Source of the DNA: Amycolatopsis roodepoortensis
Lineage (GTDB): Bacteria; Actinomycetota; Actinomycetes; Mycobacteriales; Pseudonocardiaceae
Length of the DNA: 39,805 bases
NCBI RefSeq assembly: GCF_014873915.1
Contig: NZ_JADBEJ010000003.1
Location: 1 to 39,805, forward strand
Direction of reading: 5' to 3'
Both the position numbers and the translations under genes were made by a program. The first letter of the stretch is position 1, and every line of letters starts with the position of its first letter. Positions 31,959 through 39,152 of the stretch are shown in pieces. The notes below the pieces were generated by a model. That model saw only the letters and a program-made list of their open reading frames with translations, ran no database searches and was not told the DNA's origin.

Positions 31959-32677
31959 TGGACGCGTTGGGAATCGCGCAGCTGATCGCCGCCGCGTCGG
32001 CGCCGCCCTCGGGCGGAGAAGATGCAGCGTTCTACACCGGACAAATCCAGTCGTGGGACGACGCGACCGGCGTCAATTCCGTGCTGGTCAACGGAACCGT
32101 CGTCCCGAACATGCGGTGTCTCAGCATCGGCGCCGGGATCGTGCTCGTCCCCGGCGACGTGGTGATGATCATCCGGAAGCAGACGCAGTGGTTCATCCTC
32201 GGCAAGGTCGCCGCACCCGGCGCCGGTGCCGCGCTCGGCGTCCGCCAGGACTACGTGGGCGCGTCCGGCTCAACCTCCAGCGCCACGTATGCGGATCTCC
32301 CGGGATCGTTCGGGCCGAGCGTGAGCACCTACATATCCTCGGCGCGGCGGGCGCTCGTGCTGGTAGGAACTCAATCGAGCTGTATCAACGGCTGGGCCCA
32401 CATGGGCGTCGAGGTGTCCGGCGCGTCGTCGATGGCCGCGGGCGCGCTGACCAACCAGGCCGCTGCCATCAGCGGGACATTCGATATCGCGCACCCGGGC
32501 GCCGGGACGATCATCGGGTGGGGCAGCCCGTTGTCGGTGCACGTCTATACCGCGGCCGATGGCCTCAACCAGGGCACCAACGTCTTCACCGCGAAATACA
32601 AGCGCGAGACGGCGGGCGGTTACACCGCCGATCTGGCCGACTTCATTCGTCGTCGTCTCGTCGTCATCCCGTTCTGA
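31958..32677 (+). CDS. Minor tail (baseplate-like) protein
   Basis: A 239-aa protein starting at ATG 31958 in a TGATG overlap. GQIQSWDDATGVNSVLVNGTVVPNMRCL...VPGDVVMIIRKQTQWFILGKV (about 28-90) resembles an OB-fold tip domain. The rest is beta-rich and may be a receptor-binding or distal domain. Position at the end of the tail operon supports the call. Confidence 0.7.
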   Translation: MDALGIAQLIAAASAPPSGGEDAAFYTGQIQSWDDATGVNSVLVNGTVVPNMRCLSIGAGIVLVPGDVVMIIRKQTQWFILGKVAAPGAGAALGVRQDYVGASGSTSSATYADLPGSFGPSVSTYISSARRALVLVGTQSSCINGWAHMGVEVSGASSMAAGALTNQAAAISGTFDIAHPGAGTIIGWGSPLSVHVYTAADGLNQGTNVFTAKYKRETAGGYTADLADFIRRRLVVIPF

Positions 32678-32699
32678 CACAAGGAGAGGAGGCCCGACC

Positions 32700-33248
32700 A
32701 TGGGCGCCACAAGCCGCTACGGCTGGCCGTACCCGGAACTGTACGACCCGCCGAACACTGCCGCGCACATCAAGGCCGCGCTGGAAAGCGTCGAGGCCAC
32801 CACGGGCGCGCTCGATGACACCGTGGCCGAGTCCTCGGTGTTGTCCGACACCCCCGTCACCACGAACTCGGCGCTCACATCCGGCACCGGGAAAGTGATT
32901 TGGGTGTCGCGTCAGGTCACGCTGGTGGGAGGAAAGCAGTACCGGGTCTCCTTCGATACCGGGTGGGACGTGGTGGCCGGATCGACCGGTGTCTTCGAAA
33001 TGCACTACGTGTCGGGATCCACAGCCACGCTGACCGGCGCGACACGGTTCTACGTACGGCGCAAGATCGCATCCAACGTCGGCGCGTACCTGGCCGCTGA
33101 GGGCAAGAAAACCTTCGTTGCCCCGAGCTCGGGTACCTACACGATCATGGGCGTCATCTGGAATCTGGATTCCGTGGCGATGAAAACCAACGGTGGGACA
33201 CCGAACGGCGTCGACAACACGGGCGTCTTCATCATCGAACGGGCATGA
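32700..33248 (+). CDS. Minor tail protein
   Basis: A 182-aa protein with AAGGAGAGGAGG upstream. The YGWPYPELYDPPNTAAHIKAALESVE opening is typical of small actinophage tail proteins with a helical N-terminus, followed by a beta sandwich (QVTLVGGKQYRVSFDTGWDVV). It may be part of the adsorption apparatus. Confidence 0.7.
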   Translation: MGATSRYGWPYPELYDPPNTAAHIKAALESVEATTGALDDTVAESSVLSDTPVTTNSALTSGTGKVIWVSRQVTLVGGKQYRVSFDTGWDVVAGSTGVFEMHYVSGSTATLTGATRFYVRRKIASNVGAYLAAEGKKTFVAPSSGTYTIMGVIWNLDSVAMKTNGGTPNGVDNTGVFIIERA

Positions 33249-33305
33249 GGGCGGTTGTCCAATGTGGATCAGAGCATTAGAAAATGCCTTAAGGGAGGCG
33301 AAATC

Positions 33306-33530
33306 ATGGCACAACCCGGAGACGTGGTGATCACGACTCGCGAGCTGTACGACGAGATGCGAGCCGTGCACGACGAGGTGAAGAGCATCGGGGAGAAGGT
33401 CGCCGACATCGCCGACCATGAAGCCCGGATCCGTTCTCTGGAACGGAAAGTGTGGGTCGCGCTCGGCGGCGGCTCGGTCCTCGGTGGACTCGCCGGAACC
33501 CTCGCGACGGTCCTGCTGGGGGGCGCGTGA
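33306..33530 (+). CDS. Small coiled-coil membrane protein (holin-like)
   Basis: A 74-aa protein. ATG 33306 is preceded by GGGAGG. Residues about 10-50 form a charged coiled coil and about 52-73 one hydrophobic span (VALGGGSVLGGLAGTLATVLLGG). The shape resembles XhlA-like lysis proteins and it lies directly before the endolysin. Candidate holin or accessory lysis factor. Confidence 0.65.
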   Translation: MAQPGDVVITTRELYDEMRAVHDEVKSIGEKVADIADHEARIRSLERKVWVALGGGSVLGGLAGTLATVLLGGA

Positions 33531-34525
33531 TGGCCGATCCGATCACGTTCGTTATCGACATCTCCCACCACCAGGACAAGAGCCTGAACCTGGCGCAGAC
33601 CCGGCGTGACGGTTGCGAGCTGTGCCTCATGAAGGCGGGCGAGGGCTCGTCCTTTGTGGACCCGGATTTCGCCTCGAACCTCGTGGAGGCGCGTGCGGCG
33701 GGGCAGCTCGTCGGGGCGTACTGGTACCAGCGGGGGAATGTCTCGGCGGCCGCGCACGTCGCGAAGATCAAACAGGTTGTGCCGAAGGACGTGCCGGTCA
33801 TCCTCGACGTCGAGCACGGGTCCGGCGGGATCGCGCTCACCCGCGAGATCATCCGGCTCCTCAACGGCGACGGCTACCGCACGCCGCTGCTCTACATCCC
33901 ACGCTGGTACTGGCAGCAGATCGGTTCGCCATCGCTGGTCGGGCTGCCGCCGCTGTGGTCCTCGCGGTACCCGGACAACGTGGTCGGCACGCTCGCCGAC
34001 GAGTGGGCGGACGTCCCGCCGCACTACTGGAACGGCTACGGCGGGCTCGGCGTGCTGCTGCTCCAGTTCACCAGCTCGGCCCGCATCGCGGGCTACCAGC
34101 CGCTCGACGCGAGTGCGTTCCGCGGCACCCGCGCACAACTCGCCGCCGTGCTCGGCGGCCAGACCCAGGAGGACGACATGCCCAGCGTCGAAGATCTGAT
34201 CCACGCGAAGGTCATCCCGAACAAGGTGTACGGCGATGCGCCCGACTCGCTCGGCTCTTTGGTCGCCTGGACCAACGCGGAAGCGCACTGGGCGAACGCC
34301 AAGCTGGACGCGCTCAACTCCACCGTCGGCCAGCTCGTGAAGGCGGTCGCCAACGTCGGCGACCTCGACGAGGCCGCACTCGCGCGGGAACTGGCGCCCC
34401 TCGCCGAAGCCACGATCAACGCCACGCTCGAGCGGATCCTCGCGGACAAGGACACGGTCGACGAAAAGGCCGTCGCCCAGGCCGTGTTCGACGAGTTCCG
34501 CGCGCTGCTGGGGCGTGACCAGTGA
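33530..34525 (+). CDS. Endolysin, GH25 lysozyme domain
   Basis: A 331-aa lysin. Residues 4-about 215 form a GH25 domain: FVIDISHH (D10), GAYWYQRGN, VILDVEHG (D93 and E95, the catalytic DxE pair), and YIPRWYWQQ with WSSRYPDN. It cuts the glycan of host peptidoglycan. The C-terminal part (about 235-331) is helical (DEAALARELAPLAEATINATLERIL), without LysM or PG_binding repeats, and may mediate oligomerisation or wall contact. There is no signal peptide, so a holin is needed. No mycolyl esterase (LysB) gene is present. Confidence 0.9.
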   Translation: MADPITFVIDISHHQDKSLNLAQTRRDGCELCLMKAGEGSSFVDPDFASNLVEARAAGQLVGAYWYQRGNVSAAAHVAKIKQVVPKDVPVILDVEHGSGGIALTREIIRLLNGDGYRTPLLYIPRWYWQQIGSPSLVGLPPLWSSRYPDNVVGTLADEWADVPPHYWNGYGGLGVLLLQFTSSARIAGYQPLDASAFRGTRAQLAAVLGGQTQEDDMPSVEDLIHAKVIPNKVYGDAPDSLGSLVAWTNAEAHWANAKLDALNSTVGQLVKAVANVGDLDEAALARELAPLAEATINATLERILADKDTVDEKAVAQAVFDEFRALLGRDQ

Positions 34526-34851
34526 CCCGGCTCGGTGACCGCCTGGTGTCGTGGCTGCGCACCATCGTGCCGGGCCTGTGGGCGTTGGGGATCGCGTGGC
34601 TGGTGGGGCTCGGCCTGCCGGACAGCGTGACCGGCGCCGTCGACGGGCTCGGCCAGATGGTGCTCATCCCCGCGGCGCTCGCGATCGTGTATCCGCTGCT
34701 GCGTGCGGTCGAGGAGAAGATGCCGCCGTGGCTCACCCGCGTGCTGCTGGGCTCGAATCAGCCGCCGAACTATGGCACGAGCGCGGACGGGACACCGGTG
34801 GTGAACAGCCTGCCGCCTGCGCCACCGCCGCGTGGCGGCGACGTCGACTGA
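34522..34851 (+). CDS. Holin
   Basis: A 109-aa membrane protein from GTG overlapping the endolysin stop. Two hydrophobic segments (GLWALGIAWLVGLGLP, about 18-33, and MVLIPAALAIVYPLL, about 46-60) precede a Pro-rich hydrophilic tail. Size, topology and position suit a holin. It ends the late operon before a strong terminator. Confidence 0.75.
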   Translation: MTRLGDRLVSWLRTIVPGLWALGIAWLVGLGLPDSVTGAVDGLGQMVLIPAALAIVYPLLRAVEEKMPPWLTRVLLGSNQPPNYGTSADGTPVVNSLPPAPPPRGGDVD

Positions 34852-34857
34852 AGGATC

Positions 34858-34889
34858 GGGGCCCGCGCTTGCAGGGGAGCGCGGGCCCC
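34858..34889. terminator. Late operon terminator
   Basis: GGGGCCCGCGCT (34858-34869) pairs perfectly with AGCGCGGGCCCC (34878-34889) around an eight-base loop. It follows the holin stop and also faces the leftward transcripts of the accessory region, so it can act in both directions. Confidence 0.85.
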
Positions 34890-34896
34890 CGCCTTG

Positions 34897-34926
34897 CTAT
34901 CCGACGTTCCACCAGTCGATGATCAT
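34897..34926 (-). CDS. Nine-codon ORF with full ribosome site
   Basis: On the minus strand AAAGGAGG lies seven bases before an ATG at 34926, and the frame encodes MIIDWWNVG before TAG, immediately followed by the terminator hairpin. The ribosome site is unusually good. It could be a signal or leader peptide, or a chance match. Two Trp codons in a row are of interest. Confidence 0.3.
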   Translation of the reverse strand: MIIDWWNVG

Positions 34927-34976
34927 TGGCAGGCCTCCTTTCGCTAGTCGGTTTCCAGGTCAGAGAGCGGAACCGG

Positions 34977-35282
34977 CTACAGCCGTTGCCCCTTCTGCCG
35001 CAACGTGACCCCCGCCGCGAGCAGCATCCGGCGCGTCACCCCGAACGAAAACCCGTACGCGGCGGCGACTTCGTGGATCGTCGCGCCGTCCTCATACCTG
35101 GCCGCCATACCCGGCGGCGCCGGCGGAGTCTCTGGGCCGACGTGGCGCAGCGTCACACCCGCTGATTGCACGAGGTCGCGCGCCTTGTAGTAGGTCAGCC
35201 CGTGGCGGCCGGCGAGTTCTCCGAGCGTGGCGCCCGCGACGTATGCGGCCGCCAGCGCTGCGGGATCGTGGTCGTTCGGCAT
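34977..35282 (-). CDS. Protein with two tandem HTH repeats
   Basis: A 101-aa protein from ATG 35282. AAAYVAGATLGELAGRHGLTYYKARDLVQSAGVTLR (about 10-46) and AARYEDGATIHEVAAAYGFSFGVTRRMLLAAGVTLR (about 60-95) are two related HTH units, so this gene arose by internal duplication. It may bind two adjacent DNA sites. A region with several hairpins lies upstream. Confidence 0.75.
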   Translation of the reverse strand: MPNDHDPAALAAAYVAGATLGELAGRHGLTYYKARDLVQSAGVTLRHVGPETPPAPPGMAARYEDGATIHEVAAAYGFSFGVTRRMLLAAGVTLRQKGQRL

Positions 35283-35308
35283 TCCGTTCCCTGGTTGTTG
35301 GCGAAACG

Positions 35309-35473
35309 CGAGGGCCCCGGCGCGCTGGGAATCACGCCGGGGCCCTCGCTCCCATTCGGCCCGCTCTCACCCGGGCCCCACCACATACTGCAACCCGACG
35401 TGGTGGGCTGGTCCGCTCGCCGAGTGGGGGGCCGAATCCTTCGGGGAGCCAAAAGGACGGACTCGGCGAGCGG
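35309..35473. other. Structured noncoding region
   Basis: The 245-base gap 35283-35527 has no well-supported gene. It holds a 14-bp perfect stem CGAGGGCCCCGGCG/CGCCGGGGCCCTCG (35309-35322 and 35335-35348), an 8-bp stem CCCACCAC/GTGGTGGG (35377-35384, 35400-35407) and a 13-bp inverted repeat CCGCTCGCCGAGT/ACTCGGCGAGCGG (35413-35425, 35461-35473) enclosing CCGAA-TCC-TTCGG. It may be terminators or a folded RNA. Confidence 0.5.
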
Positions 35474-35527
35474 GGTGGACACCCGGTCGGCACGCTGGTT
35501 CGGGGACCGCGTGCCGGCCGGGCAGCT

Positions 35528-35872
35528 TCAGGCGGGCGGGATCACGAGCCCGCCCGGGGTGACACGGTGGCCGGCGACGACGAGTTTCCGTTCGTCGCGG
35601 CGCATGAACCGGCGATGGTCTAGCCGCCGGATGCCGTACTGGATGGCCTCGAACGGCGGGACCTTCTTGCCGTTGAAGACCACGGTGAGGCTTTTCGCTT
35701 CGACTGTTTGCCGCTCCACCTCGACGTCATGTTCGATGCTCAGCTTGATCAGGTCGCGGCCCCACTCGTCGTGATCTTCGACCTGCTCCCATGGCAAGAG
35801 CATGAATCTGCCGAGACGGAGCTTGCCCAATGCGTCACGGTGGTCACGGATGAACTCGATCGGCGGCTCCAT
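35528..35872 (-). CDS. Hypothetical protein, last gene of leftward operon
   Basis: A 114-aa protein from ATG 35872, which shares a TGATG overlap with its upstream neighbour. It has FMLLPWEQVEDHDEWGRDLIKLSIEHDVEVE and a basic C-terminal half (IRRLDHRRFMRRDERKLVV). No family recognised. It is likely cotranscribed with the next three genes upstream. Confidence 0.65.
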   Translation of the reverse strand: MEPPIEFIRDHRDALGKLRLGRFMLLPWEQVEDHDEWGRDLIKLSIEHDVEVERQTVEAKSLTVVFNGKKVPPFEAIQYGIRRLDHRRFMRRDERKLVVAGHRVTPGGLVIPPA

Positions 35873-36195
35873 CAGTCCACCACTCCTTCGACGTGGTCGG
35901 TCTCGCGAACAGGAAGCGGGGCCAGGCAGGCGCACCACGCGCACGCCGGAGCGAACCCAAGCTCCTGGGACGCCCATCCCGCCGCGCCCTGCGGCGCGTC
36001 GGCGAACCGTGACTCCTGGCACCACAGGCCGACGCGTCGGACACGGAGCTTGGCCTGGTGGGCCCAGTGGACGTGGTCGTCAGATCCCCGAACCGGCACG
36101 TACACCGCACCGGCCTGTCGAACCTGCAAACCGCCGAGCTCGATCACGGCAGGAATCGGCGGGAACGAGCTGTGGAACTCCACGGGCATCGTCAT
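35872..36195 (-). CDS. Hypothetical cysteine-containing protein
   Basis: A 107-aa protein. ATG 36195 overlaps the upstream stop (ATGA); the next in-frame ATG at 36189 has better GGAGG spacing. It has a beta-rich N-terminus (AVIELGGLQVRQAGAVYVPV) and CAWCACL near the end. Function unknown. Confidence 0.6.
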   Translation of the reverse strand: MTMPVEFHSSFPPIPAVIELGGLQVRQAGAVYVPVRGSDDHVHWAHQAKLRVRRVGLWCQESRFADAPQGAAGWASQELGFAPACAWCACLAPLPVRETDHVEGVVD

Positions 36196-36476
36196 CGCCT
36201 CCAGACCAGCGGGCAGCGGACGACTTGGTCGCGGCGCTGAAGGGACGCGCACGCGTCACAGGTCCGGGCTCGCGGGGGAGCCTCGGCCCGCACGTTCATC
36301 CGAGGGATGAGCCGCGGTTCGGCGGCGCCTTCCTGACACCGGGGGATGAACCAGAGGATCGTGTCGTCGGCGACGTCGGCTTTCAGGAGATCGTGCACCT
36401 GACCGCCGAGGATCCGGTCCGCGCAGTAGCACGGCACGTAGTCCTCGTCGGTCATCGCGATCACGGCCGCGGTCAC
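36192..36476 (-). CDS. Hypothetical protein with CxC and CxxC
   Basis: A 94-aa protein from GTG 36476, overlapping the upstream stop by four bases, with GAGGG upstream. CYC near the start, one central Cys and CDAC near the end may bind metal. VHDLLKADVADDTILWFIPRC forms the centre. No family recognised. Confidence 0.6.
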   Translation of the reverse strand: MTAAVIAMTDEDYVPCYCADRILGGQVHDLLKADVADDTILWFIPRCQEGAAEPRLIPRMNVRAEAPPRARTCDACASLQRRDQVVRCPLVWRR

Positions 36477-36703
36477 CGTCGACCCTCAACGCGCGCAAGG
36501 TCTCGCTCGGAGTCGTCCAGATTGGTCTTCAATCGGGCGATGGCGTCGTCGGTGAGCAGTGCGGTCGGCCCGTCCCCAATGCCCATAGCCCGGCTGAATC
36601 TGCCGTGCCGGTCGGTCGTCACGCCGATGGTGATATCGACGGCCGTGCCGGTCGAGTCCACCACGTGGACCACTCGTGTTCTGCGCCATCCCCGACTTGT
36701 CAC
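36473..36703 (-). CDS. Hypothetical small protein, first gene of leftward operon
   Basis: A 76-aa protein from GTG 36703 with no clear ribosome site. It has RVVHVVDSTGTAVDITIGVTTDRHGRF, likely a beta domain, and a helical end. It diverges from the XRE-TPR regulator, so its promoter lies in the shared 129-base gap. Confidence 0.55.
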   Translation of the reverse strand: MTSRGWRRTRVVHVVDSTGTAVDITIGVTTDRHGRFSRAMGIGDGPTALLTDDAIARLKTNLDDSERDLARVEGRR

Positions 36704-36751
36704 GGGTAAGAAGCTAAGAGCGATAATGCCTGGTGAGAGGAGCCTCGCGAG

Positions 36752-36804
36752 GTGGCCATTTCCAGGGGGTGGCCAGAAGACGAGGCCAGAGAGATGATGG
36801 CCAC
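36752..36804. promoter_or_regulatory. TGGCCA operator-like repeats in a divergent promoter
   Basis: GTGGCCAT (36752-36759), GTGGCCAG (36769-36776) and ATGGCCAC (36797-36804) lie in the gap 36704-36832 between the leftward operon and the XRE-TPR gene; the first and last form an inverted pair. They are likely sites for the XRE-TPR protein. GAGGGG at 36822-36827 is its ribosome site. Confidence 0.5.
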
Positions 36805-36832
36805 TTTAGGCCGGGCGACGTGAGGGGTACCT

Positions 36833-38056
36833 GTGGAGCAGGACAGCATCGGCGGACTGCTCCGGACCTTGCGTGAGGACACCGGGCGATCGCAAACCGA
36901 TCAAGCCTCGACCCTGTCCGAGCTTTCAGGGCAGGCCATCACCAGAAACGAGGTCTCCCGCTGGGAGACTGAGAAGCGCCTACCGACACCCTTCTGGCAA
37001 CAGCACATCGCAGCCAGCTTCGGAGTCGAGGAGAAGACGATCAGCCGCGCCGTTTCGACTGCACGGGCGAAACGACGCAAAGAAAGGGGCGGGGTGCAGC
37101 GGCGTGAGTTCATCGGGGCAATGGCCAGTCTGGCAATCCCGCTCGCTCGCACCGACCAGCCCACCGCCCGTCTGATCGGCCGCTCCGACGTGGCGGAACT
37201 ACGCCGCCGAACTGCCCGCCTACGGCGCCTGGACAACATCATGGGCGGCGCCGAAACCTTCCCCGTCTACGCCGCCGAAGCCGACTACACCCAACGGCTG
37301 ATCCGCGAATCCAGCCACACCGAGGACATCGGACGAGAACTACTCGCCCTACTTGCCGAACAGCAGCAGCAGGCCGGGTGGGCGGCATTCGACCACGGGC
37401 AGCACGCGCTCGCGGAACAGCTGTACGACGACAGCCGGGAGAATGCCGAAGACGCACAGGCGTTGGATCTCGCCGGGAACGCGATTGCGTACGCCGCGTA
37501 CCAGCAGACAGCGACGCAACAGAGCGGCACGGCACTCGCGGCGGACTCGTACGACGTTGCACGCCAGGTCGCCACACCGAAGGTGGGAGCGCTGCTGCTG
37601 GAACGGAAGGCATGGGCGCACGCGACGGCGGGGGAAGCACAGGAAGCCGACCGGGCGCTGAACCTCGCCCGCGAGGCACTGAACACCCCGGCGACCAGGC
37701 CGGAACCGGATTGGGTGTTCTGGGTCGACGCCGCCGAAATCGACATCATGGCCGGCCGCTGCTGGACGGAACTCCGACGGCCGCTGCGCGCCGTCCCGGT
37801 GCTCGAACGGGTTCTCGGCGAGTTCGACGACACGCACGCGCGGGACAAGTCCCTGTATCTGACCTGGCTGGCGACGTCGTATCTCCAGGCCCGCGAGGTC
37901 GAGCAGGCGGCGGAGACTCTGGGGCATGCGGCGGACCTCGCGGCAGGCGTCACGTCGGTTCGTCCAGCCCGCCGCATCGAAACGGTGGCGCGCCGTCTCG
38001 CCCGCCACCGTTCGACACCAGCCGTCGCCGATCTCCTCGCCCGACTAGAGGTCTAG
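36833..38056 (+). CDS. XRE-family regulator with TPR-like C-terminus
   Basis: A 407-aa protein from GTG. Residues about 8-65 form an XRE helix-turn-helix (GLLRTLREDTGRSQTDQASTLSEL, TRNEVSRWETEKRLPTPFWQ). Residues about 170-395 are helical TPR-like repeats (FDHGQHALAEQLYDDSRENA; KAWAHATAGEAQEADRALNLAREAL; LYLTWLATSYLQAREVEQAAETL). This layout is typical of actinobacterial regulators that sense a peptide or partner protein. Its stop overlaps that of the convergent cutA gene (CTAG). It may be phage cargo or a host gene. Confidence 0.8.
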   Translation: MEQDSIGGLLRTLREDTGRSQTDQASTLSELSGQAITRNEVSRWETEKRLPTPFWQQHIAASFGVEEKTISRAVSTARAKRRKERGGVQRREFIGAMASLAIPLARTDQPTARLIGRSDVAELRRRTARLRRLDNIMGGAETFPVYAAEADYTQRLIRESSHTEDIGRELLALLAEQQQQAGWAAFDHGQHALAEQLYDDSRENAEDAQALDLAGNAIAYAAYQQTATQQSGTALAADSYDVARQVATPKVGALLLERKAWAHATAGEAQEADRALNLAREALNTPATRPEPDWVFWVDAAEIDIMAGRCWTELRRPLRAVPVLERVLGEFDDTHARDKSLYLTWLATSYLQAREVEQAAETLGHAADLAAGVTSVRPARRIETVARRLARHRSTPAVADLLARLEV

Positions 38057-38376
38057 CGGGGACGCGTCGACTCCTCGGCCCACGCCAGATAGTCGGCCGA
38101 ACCGCGAGCCAGCTCGACGGCCGTCACCTCCGGCTTGTCCCACGGGTGGTTCTCGATGATGTACGCCTCCAGTTCGGCGTACCTCGCGTCGGTCGTCTTG
38201 AACGTCACGTTGAACTCTTCGCCGCGGCCGGACTCGCCGAGGTGCCAGAAGAATGACGTGACAGGACCGACGACCTGCGCGGTACCGGCGAGCCGGGCAG
38301 CGACGGCCGAACCCGCCAGCCGCTCGCCGGATTCCCGATCTGGGGTTGCTGTGGTCACGACAAGATGAACGGTCAT
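38053..38376 (-). CDS. cutA: CutA-like divalent cation tolerance protein
   Basis: A 107-aa protein with the CutA1 pattern: VVTTATPDRESGERLAGSAVAARLAGTAQVVGPVTSFFW, FNVTFKTTDARYAELEAYIIENHPWDKPEVTAVELARGSADYLAW. CutA forms trimers and has been linked to metal tolerance. ATG 38376 was chosen by alignment; ATG 38382 is six bases upstream. It is convergent with, and overlaps by four bases, the XRE-TPR gene. It is unusual for a phage, so it is either cargo or chromosome. Confidence 0.8.
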   Translation of the reverse strand: MTVHLVVTTATPDRESGERLAGSAVAARLAGTAQVVGPVTSFFWHLGESGRGEEFNVTFKTTDARYAELEAYIIENHPWDKPEVTAVELARGSADYLAWAEESTRPR

Positions 38377-38424
38377 GACCATCAGGGTAGGGCCCCGGAG
38401 ATGGCTCGCGATCGGACAGCAGAA

Positions 38425-38452
38425 CGCCCCGGCGCCGACAGGCACCGGGGCG
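38425..38452 (-). terminator. Hairpin downstream of the lipoprotein gene
   Basis: CGCCCCGG (38425-38432) pairs with CCGGGGCG (38445-38452), with an inner GCC/GGC extension after a mismatch and a GACA loop. It lies just past the lipoprotein stop on the minus strand and likely ends that transcript before cutA. Confidence 0.7.
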
Positions 38453-38468
38453 CTACGACGAGCGATCG

Positions 38469-39077
38469 CTAGTAGCTCCATTCCCAGCCGCCGCCGGCGT
38501 TGGTCAGTCCGCCCGGAATCAACGCGAGCGTTCCCGACTTGGCCGGCACTTCGAGTTCGATTTGGCCGGTGTACTTCGAGTTCGATGCCCACGTGTTCGG
38601 AAGGCGTTTCAAGCTCATTACCTTGCAGCTGCCCGCGTTCACGGGGGCGGTGACACCGTCGGCGACGGTCTGGAAGGCGAACGGGTTGATCGTCGCGCCC
38701 AGCTGCGCGGCGTCCTCGGGGGAGAGCTGTTCAGTCGCGACCCGGACGTCCAGCACGAGCGTGTGCGTCCCGGCCGCGCGGTTCATGTACTCGTCGCACT
38801 TCGGGTCAACCGTGATCTTGTCGATGGAGAACGTCACGGCCTGCGTCTTGCCATCCTGGCCCGTGAACCCGGCTGCTTCGCCGAGCTTCTTCGGGATCCG
38901 GCCCTGCGCGTTCGACCCCGCGGGGGCGCCGTCGCTCGGCGCCGCGGCGGCCGCCGAGTCCTGTACGGCCGGGAGGTTCGCGGCGTCCGGGGTGCCCGGC
39001 TTGGGCTGCGTTCCGCACGCGGACGTCAGGGCGGCCACGGTGGCGATGACGGCGAGGGTTTTAGAGGTGGTGCGCAA
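38469..39077 (-). CDS. Secreted lipoprotein, DUF4352-like
   Basis: A 202-aa protein from TTG 39077, with AGGAG six bases upstream. A signal peptide ends in the lipobox LTSAC (Cys21), so it should be lipidated and anchored outside the membrane. After a Pro/Ala-rich linker (about 25-60), residues 75-202 form a beta sandwich (HTLVLDVRVATEQLS, FAFQTVADGVTAPVN, GQIELEVPAKSGTLALIPGG) like telokin-type DUF4352 lipoproteins. Near an attachment end it is a candidate lysogenic-conversion or superinfection-exclusion protein. Confidence 0.8.
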   Translation of the reverse strand: MRTTSKTLAVIATVAALTSACGTQPKPGTPDAANLPAVQDSAAAAAPSDGAPAGSNAQGRIPKKLGEAAGFTGQDGKTQAVTFSIDKITVDPKCDEYMNRAAGTHTLVLDVRVATEQLSPEDAAQLGATINPFAFQTVADGVTAPVNAGSCKVMSLKRLPNTWASNSKYTGQIELEVPAKSGTLALIPGGLTNAGGGWEWSY

Positions 39078-39152
39078 GGTGATCTCCTGGGTTATGTGTC
39101 GATCGAAGTAGGTCGTGTTGGTGGGCGGGGTCGTTACGGCACGAACGGGTGG

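Noticed and set aside
35195..35482. A 95-codon minus-strand ORF over the structured gap
   Set aside because: It overlaps the double-HTH gene in another frame, has no ribosome site and codes through perfect hairpins.
34897..38056. An arbitrium-like peptide communication system made of the micro-ORF and the XRE-TPR protein
   Set aside because: The two are 2 kb apart with other genes between, the peptide has no secretion signal, and the regulator resembles common actinobacterial proteins more than AimR.
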